A DNA stretch of 22,098 bases from Actinomycetes bacterium (GTDB lineage Bacteria > Actinomycetota > Actinomycetes > Propionibacteriales > Propionibacteriaceae). Both the position numbers and the translations under genes were made by a program. The notes under the pieces were generated by a model. The model was not told the DNA's origin. It worked only from the letters and a program-made list of their open reading frames with translations, and ran no database searches. Positions 7,463-18,418 of the stretch are shown here, piece by piece. The DNA is taken from positions 1 through 22,098 of the forward strand of contig WQUE01000202.1 of NCBI GenBank assembly GCA_009785885.1. Direction: 5' to 3'. Each line of letters starts with the position of its first letter. The stretch's first letter is position 1.

Positions 7463-7741
7463 GTGAGTAGCCCCATACTGTTCCGAGAACAACTCGGCGA
7501 AGTCCTACGCGCGCAGCGGACCGCTCAACGGCGGACGCTGCGGGACGTCGCCGCCGCCGCCAACGTGAGCCTCGGCTACCTCTCGGAGGTGGAACGTGGC
7601 CAAAAGGAGGCTTCCAGCGAGTTGCTTGACTCTATCTGTGCCGCGTTGGGTCTGCCCTTGTGGCAGGTTCTGAGGCTGGTCGCGCGCGAACTGGCCCTCG
7701 TCGGTGATCCCCAGCCGGATGAATTCGTCCGGGCTGCCTAG
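7463..7741 (+). CDS. clgR: ClgR-like helix-turn-helix transcriptional regulator
   Basis: This is a small XRE-fold DNA-binding protein. ClgR activates clp protease and other proteolysis or stress genes in actinobacteria. The 92-residue product has one helix-turn-helix domain (about residues 10-70), with TLRDVAAAANVSLGYLSEVE at residues 25-44 followed by RGQKEASSELL. This stretch is nearly the ClgR/Rv2745c signature as I remember it. The GTG at 7463 has a perfect AGGAGG (7452-7457) with 5-nt spacing. It lies downstream of ftsK, as clgR does in other actinobacteria, but without pgsA or cinA between them. An ECF-type promoter lies upstream. The protein ends in Ala-Ala, the ending reported to make Streptomyces ClgR a ClpP1P2 substrate. 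A different XRE regulator remains possible but less likely. Confidence 0.85.
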   Translation: MSSPILFREQLGEVLRAQRTAQRRTLRDVAAAANVSLGYLSEVERGQKEASSELLDSICAALGLPLWQVLRLVARELALVGDPQPDEFVRAA

Positions 7742-7763
7742 TCCCCAATCCCCTGGGCGTCGC

Positions 7764-7823
7764 GGGAATCGCGGCGCTTCCCCCGAACTCGCACGGGCCC
7801 ACCTCTCACGAACCCGCGGGCCC
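7764..7823. terminator. Possible hairpins between convergent clgR and lhr
   Basis: GGGAA (7764-7768) pairs with TTCCC (7778-7782) around 9 nt, and GGGCCC (7795-7800) with GGGCCC (7818-7823) around 17 nt. They sit between convergent 3' ends, where a terminator is expected. There is no clean T-tract, so the call is weak. Confidence 0.3.
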
Positions 7824-7848
7824 CGACGATTGTCATTCCTTGTTTCGG

Positions 7849-12339
<4,491 letters not shown>

Positions 12340-12351
12340 GCGTCAATCATG
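12340..12351 (-). promoter_or_regulatory. -10-like element for leaderless lhr
   Basis: On the minus strand CATGAT (12351 down to 12346) is followed by 6 nt and the lhr ATG at 12339. No Shine-Dalgarno sequence is present. It lies back-to-back with the promoter-like element of the DUF3046 gene. Confidence 0.4.
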
Positions 12352-12394
12352 GCGCACGGCTCCCTCCTCGGCGCCGACCCGTGTCGGTCTCGTC

Positions 12395-12400
12395 TATCCT
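12395..12400 (+). promoter_or_regulatory. -10-like element for the leaderless DUF3046 gene
   Basis: TATCCT matches TANNNT and ends 6 nt before the GTG at 12407. This fixes the choice of GTG as start, as no Shine-Dalgarno sequence precedes it. Confidence 0.5.
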
Positions 12401-12406
12401 TGTCCG

Positions 12407-12601
12407 GTGTTCGAGACGGAATTGTGGCGGCGTCTGACCGCCGCGCTGGGCGAGGGGTACGTCCGCACCTGGGCGGAGACGCAGGTGATTGCCGGACTGT
12501 CCGACCGGACGGTCGTCGAGGCGTTGCGGGACGGCGTTCCCCACCAAACCATCTGGCGGGCCGTGTGGGCGGCGCTGGAACTGCCGCCGAATCTGCGGTG
12601 A
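12407..12601 (+). CDS. DUF3046 domain protein
   Basis: This small protein of 64 residues has unknown function and belongs to DUF3046, a family I know mainly as a short actinobacterial gene next to recA. It opens with FETELWRRL, continues with GEGYVRTWAETQVIAGLSDR and ends VPHQTIWRAVWAALELPPNLR. These conserved Trp and Leu positions define the family; no catalytic residues or membrane segments are seen. The GTG at 12407 is supported by TATCCT exactly 6 nt upstream and by the family's N-terminus. It is divergent from lhr (67 nt apart) and precedes recA by 229 nt. A 16-bp palindrome starts right at its stop codon and may end its transcript. A role in recombination is only suggested by location. 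Confidence 0.88.
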   Translation: MFETELWRRLTAALGEGYVRTWAETQVIAGLSDRTVVEALRDGVPHQTIWRAVWAALELPPNLR

Positions 12602-12617
12602 GACACGCCGGCGTGTC
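12602..12617. repeat. Perfect 16-bp palindrome after DUF3046
   Basis: GACACGCCGGCGTGTC is a perfect palindrome beginning immediately after the DUF3046 stop codon. As RNA it can form a 6-bp stem with a CCGG tetraloop followed by gccTTGTTC, so it may act as a terminator. It also abuts the -35 of the recA promoter and could be a protein-binding site. Confidence 0.5.
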
Positions 12618-12620
12618 GCC

Positions 12621-12649
12621 TTGTTCATCGAACACGTGTTCGCTATGCT
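12621..12649 (+). promoter_or_regulatory. recA upstream promoter (LexA-regulated)
   Basis: TTGTTC (12621-12626) and TATGCT (12644-12649) form a sigma-70-type promoter with 17-nt spacing. The SOS box fills the spacer, so LexA binding would block polymerase. Transcription would begin near 12656, leaving a leader of about 175 nt. Confidence 0.7.
12628..12643. promoter_or_regulatory. SOS box (LexA operator) of recA
   Basis: TCGAAC-ACGT-GTTCGC matches the actinobacterial/mycobacterial SOS consensus TCGAAC-N4-GTTCGA in 11 of 12 fixed positions. Its core CGAACACGTGTTCG is a perfect 14-bp palindrome. It lies between the -35 and -10 of the recA promoter. Confidence 0.9.
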
Positions 12650-12650
12650 G

Positions 12651-12659
12651 TTATCCACA
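12651..12659 (+). promoter_or_regulatory. Perfect DnaA box at the recA transcription start
   Basis: TTATCCACA equals the high-affinity E. coli DnaA box. It begins 1 nt after the TATGCT -10 element and covers the predicted start of the LexA-regulated transcript. In DNA this GC-rich such an AT-containing 9-mer is not expected often. Confidence 0.55.
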
Positions 12660-12679
12660 GGCGCCGAAGTCCGGAAGAG

Positions 12680-12697
12680 TTATCCACCAGTGGATGA
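12680..12697. promoter_or_regulatory. Inverted pair of DnaA-box-like sequences
   Basis: TTATCCAC (12680-12687) and GTGGATGA (12690-12697) face each other around CA; seven of eight positions are complementary. TTATCCACC differs from the perfect DnaA box at one base and has the same orientation as the box 29 nt upstream. The opposite-strand copy reads TCATCCACT. Confidence 0.45.
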
Positions 12698-12710
12698 CTG
12701 GCAATGCGAA

Positions 12711-12733
12711 TTGTCGGTGGCCTTGCCTAGATT
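12711..12733 (+). promoter_or_regulatory. RecA-NDp (PafBC-type) DNA-damage promoter of recA
   Basis: TTGTCGGTG (12711-12719), 8 nt, then TAGATT (12728-12733) match the published RecA-NDp consensus TTGTCRGTG-N8-TANNNT without mismatch. In mycobacteria this promoter type gives LexA/RecA-independent damage induction through PafBC. Transcription would start at about A12740, roughly 90 nt before recA. Confidence 0.85.
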
Positions 12734-12741
12734 GACGGTAT

Positions 12742-12785
12742 ACCCGCGGCCGACCCGCGGGTGACCACCGTCACCGCGGCGGTGG
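12742..12785 (+). other. Hairpins in the recA mRNA leader
   Basis: ACCCGCGG (12742-12749) and CCGCGGGT (12755-12762) form a perfect 8-bp stem with a 5-nt loop, only 2 nt from the 5' end predicted for the RecA-NDp transcript. A second stem pairs CCACCG (12765-12770) with CGGTGG (12780-12785). Neither reaches the ribosome binding site near 12816-12823. Confidence 0.5.
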
Positions 12786-12830
12786 CGTCCGGGCGACACA
12801 CGTCCGGACAAGCACGAAAGGTGGACGACA

Positions 12831-13898
<1,068 letters not shown>

Positions 13899-13925
13899 GT
13901 CCGGGTGGCCGGTGAGGAGGAGTAC

Positions 13926-14528
13926 GTGACGACGGTGCGAGCGCCGCGGCGCCTCGGCCGGGATCCGGCGGGTCCCGACCCGGTGACGGCGGCCGACGCC
14001 CGCGCCGGCGTCCCCGTCGAGGCCGATGCCGTGGAGGTGGCGCGGGAGATCGCGCTGCGGCGGCTCGACCAGCGCGCCTGCACGCGGGCCGAACTGCGGG
14101 CGCACCTGGTGTCCCGCGGCACCCCGGAGGCTGTCGCCGATGAACTCCTCGCCCGGTTCGAGCAGGTGGGCCTCGTGGACGACGCCGCGTTCGCGGCGGC
14201 CTGGACCGCCAGTCGGCACGGTGTGCGGCACCTGTCTCGGCGTGCCGTCGCCCAGGAACTGCGGGCGAAAGGCCTGGACGAGGCCCTGATCGTCGCCCAG
14301 ACGGCGACGATCGACGAGGACAGCGAACTGGCGGGTGCCCGGGCGCTGGCGGCGACGAAACGGCGTGCGCTTGCCGGCCTGCCGTACGCCGTGGCCTACC
14401 GGCGGTTGGCGGGCGTGCTCGGACGCAAGGGCTACGGGACCGGCATCGTCGTCCAGGTCGTGCGGGATTCCCTGGCGGCCTGGGGCGCGCCGGCCGGCGA
14501 GGGCGCACCACCGGAGCCTGACCTGTAG
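13926..14528 (+). CDS. recX: Regulatory protein RecX
   Basis: RecX binds RecA and inhibits its filament extension, ATPase and coprotease activities. The 200-residue product has an Ala/Arg-rich N-terminal extension and then three-helix RecX repeats. The conserved blocks include ALRRLDQRACTRAELRAHLVSRG, VADELLARFEQVGLVDDAAFAAAW, and a C-terminal LAGVLGRKGYGTGIVVQVV. The GTG at 13926 is preferred because GAGGAGG (13914-13920) stands 5 nt upstream. The in-frame GTG at 13905 has no comparable ribosome binding site and would put that Shine-Dalgarno sequence inside the coding region. It lies 27 nt after recA and probably shares its transcript, the usual arrangement. A hairpin after its stop may end the operon. 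Confidence 0.93.
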   Translation: MTTVRAPRRLGRDPAGPDPVTAADARAGVPVEADAVEVAREIALRRLDQRACTRAELRAHLVSRGTPEAVADELLARFEQVGLVDDAAFAAAWTASRHGVRHLSRRAVAQELRAKGLDEALIVAQTATIDEDSELAGARALAATKRRALAGLPYAVAYRRLAGVLGRKGYGTGIVVQVVRDSLAAWGAPAGEGAPPEPDL

Positions 14529-14559
14529 CCACCGCGCGCAGCGGCCCCGGTGCGACAAT

Positions 14560-14600
14560 GGGCAGCCACGTTCCTGGAGCGGAACGAGGTGCTGCTGCCC
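14560..14600. terminator. Hairpin between convergent recX and DUF1232 gene
   Basis: GGGCAGC (14560-14566) pairs with GCTGCCC (14594-14600). Inside it GTTCC (14570-14574) pairs with GGAAC (14581-14585), giving a two-part stem around a 6-nt loop. It lies between convergent genes and could end transcripts from both sides; there is no T-run. Confidence 0.45.
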
Positions 14601-14633
14601 TGAGCGGGAGGCGATCAGGTGATGCCCGGCCGG

Positions 14634-15029
14634 TCAGCGCCAGACGGCCTTCACGATGATGAGCCCGAGCAGGACCCACACGACGATCACCGGCACGGCG
14701 TGATACCAGCGGCCCTTCAGGCCCTGGGCCTGGTTGGCGCGCTCGCGGCACTCGGCCATGACCGGGTCCGGGATCAGCCGCACGATCACGGCGATCAGCG
14801 CGGGCAGCAGGATGATGTCGTCGAGAAGCCCGATCACCGGGATCACGTCGGGGATCAGGTCGATCGGCGACAGCGCGTAGCCCACGGCGATCACGGCCAG
14901 GATCTTGGGGAGGGGCGGCGTATCCGGGTGCTTGAGCGCGAGGAACACGGCCGGAAGGTCTGTCTTGAGCTGCGTGGCCCTCGCCCGGAGATTGGCCCTG
15001 AGTCGCGTCGCCCTCTCGCGCACGTTCAT
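14634..15029 (-). CDS. DUF1232 (YkvA-type) membrane protein
   Basis: This small membrane protein of 131 residues has unknown function. After a basic N-terminus (NVRERATRLRANLRARATQLK), the DUF1232 core has the diagnostic VGYALSPIDLIPDVIPVIGLLDD followed by a hydrophobic ALIAVIVRLIP. A second hydrophobic segment, VPVIVVWVLLGLIIVKAVW, ends the chain, so one or two membrane passes are likely. The ATG at 15029 is chosen because GAGGAGGCGG stands just upstream on this strand. It lies in the opposite direction between recX and miaB, facing recX tail to tail and divergent from miaB. Its position near recA is not evidence of a repair role. Confidence 0.88.
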   Translation of the reverse strand: MNVRERATRLRANLRARATQLKTDLPAVFLALKHPDTPPLPKILAVIAVGYALSPIDLIPDVIPVIGLLDDIILLPALIAVIVRLIPDPVMAECRERANQAQGLKGRWYHAVPVIVVWVLLGLIIVKAVWR

Positions 15030-15103
15030 GGGCCGCCTCCTCGTCCGCCATTCTAGGGGCGCGGCCGGAGACCGTGACCGGACGATGCGCTCGGGCGTCC
15101 CGG

Positions 15104-15109
15104 TAGAGT
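15104..15109 (+). promoter_or_regulatory. -10-like element for miaB
   Basis: TAGAGT matches TANNNT and ends 9 nt before the ATG at 15119. A start at A15116 would leave a leader of about 3 nt, so miaB is nearly leaderless. Confidence 0.45.
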
Positions 15110-15118
15110 GGGCCGACG

Positions 15119-16615
15119 ATGACAAGCGATCCGACAACGCCCAACCCGCCGACGGACGACCCGGCGGGGGACGCGGCATCCATGCCCGGCGACGGCGTCC
15201 GCACGTACCAGGTGATCACGTACGGCTGCCAAATGAACGTCCATGACTCGGAGCGGATCGCCGGCGTGTTGGAGGCCGCGGGCTTCGTGCCCGCCCCGCC
15301 GGGCCTGCCCGCTGAGCCCGGCGTGCCCGGTCTGGCCGATGTGGTGGTGTTCAACACGTGCGCCGTGCGGGAGAACGCGGACAATCGCCTGTACGGCAAC
15401 CTCGGGCACATGGCCCAGGCGAAGCAGCGCCATCCAGGAATGCTGCTGGCGGTCGGCGGGTGCATGGCGCAGAAGGACCGCGAGACGCTGCTGGCGCGCG
15501 CACCGTGGGTCGACGTCGTCTTCGGCACCAACAACCTCGGTTCGCTGCCCGTGCTGCTTGACCGGGCCCGGCGCGAACACGCCAGCCAGATCGAGATCAA
15601 GGACGCCCTGGAGACGTTTCCGTCGACGCTGCCGACGCGCCGCGACTCCCCGTACGCCGCGTGGGTGGCGATCAGCGTGGGCTGCAACAACACGTGCACC
15701 TTCTGCATCGTGCCCAGCCTGCGGGGGGCCGAGCGCGACCGGCGGCCGGGGGACATTCTGCGCGAGATCGAGGTGCTGGCAAGCCGAGGCGTCCAGGAGG
15801 TGACGCTTCTGGGCCAGAACGTGAACACCTACGGCGTCGAGTTCGGCGACAAGGCCGCGTTCGCGTCGTTGCTGCGTGCGTGCGGCGGTGTGGAGGGCCT
15901 GCGCCGGGTGCGCTTCACGTCGCCCCACCCGAAGGACTTCACGGACGACGTGATCGCGGCGATGGCCGAGACGCCCAAGGTGATGCCGCAGTTGCACATG
16001 CCGGCGCAGTCCGGTTCGGACGACGTGCTGCGGCGGATGCACCGGCCCTACCGCCGCGAACGGTTCCTGGGGATCCTCGACAAGGTGCGCGCCGCGATGC
16101 CGGATGCGGCGATCACCACCGACCTGATCGTGGGCTTCCCGGGGGAGACGGAGGACGATTTCCTCGCCACGCTCGACTTGGTCCGGGAGGCTCGCTTCGC
16201 GGCGGCGTTCACCTTCGAGTATTCGATCCGTCCCGGGACGCCGGCGGCGACCATGCCCGACCAGGTCCCGCGCCCGGTCGTGCGGGAGCGCTACGAGCGT
16301 CTGGCTGCCCTCGTCAGCGACATCGCCTGGGAAGAGAACCTCAAGCAGGTGGGACGGCGCGTCGAGGTGATGTTCGCCGACGGCGAAGGACGCAAGGATG
16401 CGGCGACCCATCGGATGAGTGGTCGCGCCCGCGACAACCGGCTGGTCCATGTCGCGGTCGACGAGACGGACCGGCCGCGCCCGGGCGACGTGGCCGAGGT
16501 GGAGGTGACGTACGCCGCCCCGCATCACCTCGTCGCCGACAACGGCCTGCTGAGCCTGACGCGCACCGCGGGTGGGGACGCGTGGGCGGCGCGGACGGAA
16601 GCCGCCCGGCGATGA
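15119..16615 (+). CDS. miaB: tRNA-2-methylthio-N6-dimethylallyladenosine synthase (MiaB)
   Basis: MiaB is a radical-SAM methylthiotransferase that adds a methylthio group to i6A37 of tRNAs reading U-starting codons. The 498-residue product has the UPF0004 domain with three cluster cysteines: Cys37 in YGCQMN, Cys81 in NTCAVRE and Cys115 in GGCMAQ. The radical-SAM CX3CX2C motif is Cys189, Cys193 and Cys196 (GCNNTCTFC). A TRAM domain fills the C-terminus. The first 25 residues are Pro/Asp/Thr-rich and unconserved, so an internal ATG at 15182 is also possible; the TAGAGT element favours 15119. The stop overlaps the miaA ATG (ATGA, 16612-16615), so the two act on the same base in sequence and are translationally coupled. 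Confidence 0.96.
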   Translation: MTSDPTTPNPPTDDPAGDAASMPGDGVRTYQVITYGCQMNVHDSERIAGVLEAAGFVPAPPGLPAEPGVPGLADVVVFNTCAVRENADNRLYGNLGHMAQAKQRHPGMLLAVGGCMAQKDRETLLARAPWVDVVFGTNNLGSLPVLLDRARREHASQIEIKDALETFPSTLPTRRDSPYAAWVAISVGCNNTCTFCIVPSLRGAERDRRPGDILREIEVLASRGVQEVTLLGQNVNTYGVEFGDKAAFASLLRACGGVEGLRRVRFTSPHPKDFTDDVIAAMAETPKVMPQLHMPAQSGSDDVLRRMHRPYRRERFLGILDKVRAAMPDAAITTDLIVGFPGETEDDFLATLDLVREARFAAAFTFEYSIRPGTPAATMPDQVPRPVVRERYERLAALVSDIAWEENLKQVGRRVEVMFADGEGRKDAATHRMSGRARDNRLVHVAVDETDRPRPGDVAEVEVTYAAPHHLVADNGLLSLTRTAGGDAWAARTEAARR

Positions 16616-17535
16616 CCGACCGTCCGGTGCTCGTGCTGGTTGGGCCGACGGCGAGCGGCAAGACGGGCCTCGCCATCGAGGTCGCGTGTCGGTTGATCGG
16701 GCGGGGACAGCCCGCGGAGATCGTGAACGCGGACTCCATGCTGGTTTACCGGGGCATGGACATCGGCACCGCAAAACCGACGCTCGCGGAGCGGCGGGGT
16801 GTGCCGCACCACCTGATCGACGTGGCCGAGGTCACGTGGGTCGCCTCGGTCGCCGAGTTCCAGGCGATGGCGCGAGCGACGATCGCCGAGGTGAAAGGAC
16901 GGGGGGCGGTGCCGCTCGTGGTTGGGGGCTCGTCGCTGTATCTGCACGCGATCCTGGACGAGATGTCGTTCCCCCCGACGGATCCGCGCGTGCGGGCCCG
17001 CTGGCAGGCCGAGCTGGATCGCGTCGGGGCGCCGGCGTTGCACGCGGTTCTCGCGGAGCGCTCTCCGGAGGTGGCGGCCGGGATTCTTCCGGGCAACGGG
17101 CGCCGGATCGTTCGGGCCCTCGAGGTGATCGATCTGACGGGGACGTACACCTCGGTGCTGCCCGAGCCGCGGTACGCCCTGGCGGACGTCCACCAGTTCG
17201 GGCTGGCCGTGGAGCGCAACACGCTGGACGAGCGGATCGCCGCCCGCGTGGACTCGATGTGGGAGCGCGGCCTGGTCGACGAGGTGCGCGCCCTGGAGCG
17301 TCGCGGACTCCGGGATGGGCTCACCGCGTCGCGTGCGCTGGGCTACCGGCAGGTGCTGGCGTTCCTCGACGGTTCGCTGACCGAGGCGGAGGCTCGGCAG
17401 GCCACCGTCGAGGCGACACGCCGGTTCGCCCGCAAGCAGATGGGCTGGTTGAGGCGCGATGCGCGCATCCACTGGTGCGACGCCGGTGAGGCCAGTGTCG
17501 TCGACACCCTTGTGTCCTTGGCCGCCATGCCATGA
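16612..17535 (+). CDS. miaA: tRNA dimethylallyltransferase (MiaA)
   Basis: MiaA transfers a dimethylallyl group to N6 of A37 in tRNA, making i6A, the substrate of MiaB encoded just upstream. The 307-residue product has the P-loop GPTASGKT (11-18), the conserved NADSMLVYRGMDIGTAKP, the HHLIDV block, VVGGSSLYLHAILD, and the C-terminal RALGYRQV with FARKQMGWLRRD. These define the IPP transferase family. The ATG at 16612 overlaps the miaB stop by 4 nt (ATGA), which fixes the start and implies coupled translation. dapF starts only 9 nt after the stop but has a promoter-like element inside the miaA 3' end. Family and start are both secure. Confidence 0.97.
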   Translation: MTDRPVLVLVGPTASGKTGLAIEVACRLIGRGQPAEIVNADSMLVYRGMDIGTAKPTLAERRGVPHHLIDVAEVTWVASVAEFQAMARATIAEVKGRGAVPLVVGGSSLYLHAILDEMSFPPTDPRVRARWQAELDRVGAPALHAVLAERSPEVAAGILPGNGRRIVRALEVIDLTGTYTSVLPEPRYALADVHQFGLAVERNTLDERIAARVDSMWERGLVDEVRALERRGLRDGLTASRALGYRQVLAFLDGSLTEAEARQATVEATRRFARKQMGWLRRDARIHWCDAGEASVVDTLVSLAAMP

Positions 17536-17536
17536 T
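17531..17536 (+). promoter_or_regulatory. -10-like element for dapF
   Basis: CATGAT overlaps the miaA stop and ends 8 nt before the dapF ATG at 17545. The same hexamer stands before lhr. It may give a leaderless or nearly leaderless dapF transcript in addition to read-through from miaA. Confidence 0.3.
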
Positions 17537-17544
17537 TGAGGCCC

Positions 17545-18366
17545 ATGAGGTCTTTTTCCTTCGCCAAGGGCCAGGCCACGCTGAACGACTTCGTGCTGAT
17601 CACGGATCGGCACAATACGATGCCGCTGAGCGAGGCCGACGTGGCCTGGATCTGCGACCGCCGTGCCGGAATCGGCGCCGACGGGGTCCTGCGCGCGGTC
17701 AAGGGCGAGTTCATCCGGGAGTGGCGGGGCGATCCCGACTGGTGGTTCATGGACTACCGCAACGCGGACGGGTCGGTCGCCGACGCGTGCGGCAACGGGC
17801 TTCGTCTGTTCGTCCGGTACCTGATTCAGGAAGACCTGGCGCCACGCAACGAGGTGTTCGTGGGCACGCGGGCTGGTGCGCGCACCGTGTGGGAGTTGTT
17901 CGACGGACGCCTGCGGGCCACGATGGGCCCGGTGAGCATCGACGAGGAGCCGACCTGGGTCGCGCTCGGCGGTCACCGCTACGAGGCGCATGGGGCCGAT
18001 GTGGGCAATCCGCACGCCGTCGTGCTGCTGGACGCGCCGGTGGACGCGCTCGACCTGCGCGCGCCGGTCACGTTCGACCGGGAACGGTTCCCGGCCGGCG
18101 TCAACGTCGAGTTCGCTGCCCGAGCCGGGGAGCACCGCCTGCGCCTGCGCGTTGTGGAACGCGGTGTCGGGGAGACGCGTTCCTGTGGCACGGGCGTGGT
18201 CGCGGCCGCGGCTGTCGCCGCCCAGGCGTGGACGGGGGAGCCGGTCGGCGACCTCGGCGTCGACGTCCCGGGCGGGCGGCTGGACGTGCGGCTGCGCGAC
18301 GGGCAGAGTTACCTCACGGGACCCGCGGTGGTTGTCGCGCGGGGCGAGGCCACCCTGCCGGACTAG
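17545..18366 (+). CDS. dapF: Diaminopimelate epimerase (DapF)
   Basis: DapF converts LL- to meso-diaminopimelate, needed for lysine and for peptidoglycan. It is a PLP-independent two-cysteine epimerase with two pseudo-symmetric domains. The 273-residue product shows both catalytic cysteines: Cys82 in ADACGNGLR and Cys214 in RSCGTGV. FAKGQATLNDFVLI at the N-terminus, DYRNADGS before the first cysteine, and VGNPHAVV in the middle are also typical. The ATG at 17545 is preferred; a TTG at 17536 would add three residues. It follows miaA by 9 nt and hflX comes 52 nt later. The miaA-dapF-hflX order is conserved in actinobacteria as I recall. All expected residues are present. Confidence 0.96.
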   Translation: MRSFSFAKGQATLNDFVLITDRHNTMPLSEADVAWICDRRAGIGADGVLRAVKGEFIREWRGDPDWWFMDYRNADGSVADACGNGLRLFVRYLIQEDLAPRNEVFVGTRAGARTVWELFDGRLRATMGPVSIDEEPTWVALGGHRYEAHGADVGNPHAVVLLDAPVDALDLRAPVTFDRERFPAGVNVEFAARAGEHRLRLRVVERGVGETRSCGTGVVAAAAVAAQAWTGEPVGDLGVDVPGGRLDVRLRDGQSYLTGPAVVVARGEATLPD

Positions 18367-18405
18367 CACAAGGGAAGCTGTTGGCGCGCGCCCCGTGGAA
18401 TGTGC

Positions 18406-18411
18406 CAGGCT
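18406..18411 (+). promoter_or_regulatory. -10-like element for leaderless hflX
   Basis: CAGGCT ends 7 nt before the ATG at 18419. TTGGCG (18381-18386) could be a -35 but the 19-nt spacing is long. It overlaps a 10-bp palindrome GGCGCGCGCC (18383-18392) in the dapF-hflX gap. Confidence 0.35.
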
Positions 18412-18418
18412 GGAGCGG

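Noticed and set aside
7123..7470. Open frame of 115 codons filling the ftsK-clgR gap and overlapping the clgR start
   Set aside because: Codon third positions lack the strong G/C bias of real genes here, the product resembles no family I know, and it spans the ECF promoter and dyads.
12728..12733. TAGATT as a standard sigma-70 -10 with TTGTCG as -35
   Set aside because: The spacer between hexamers would be only 11 nt; the RecA-NDp arrangement explains both elements exactly.
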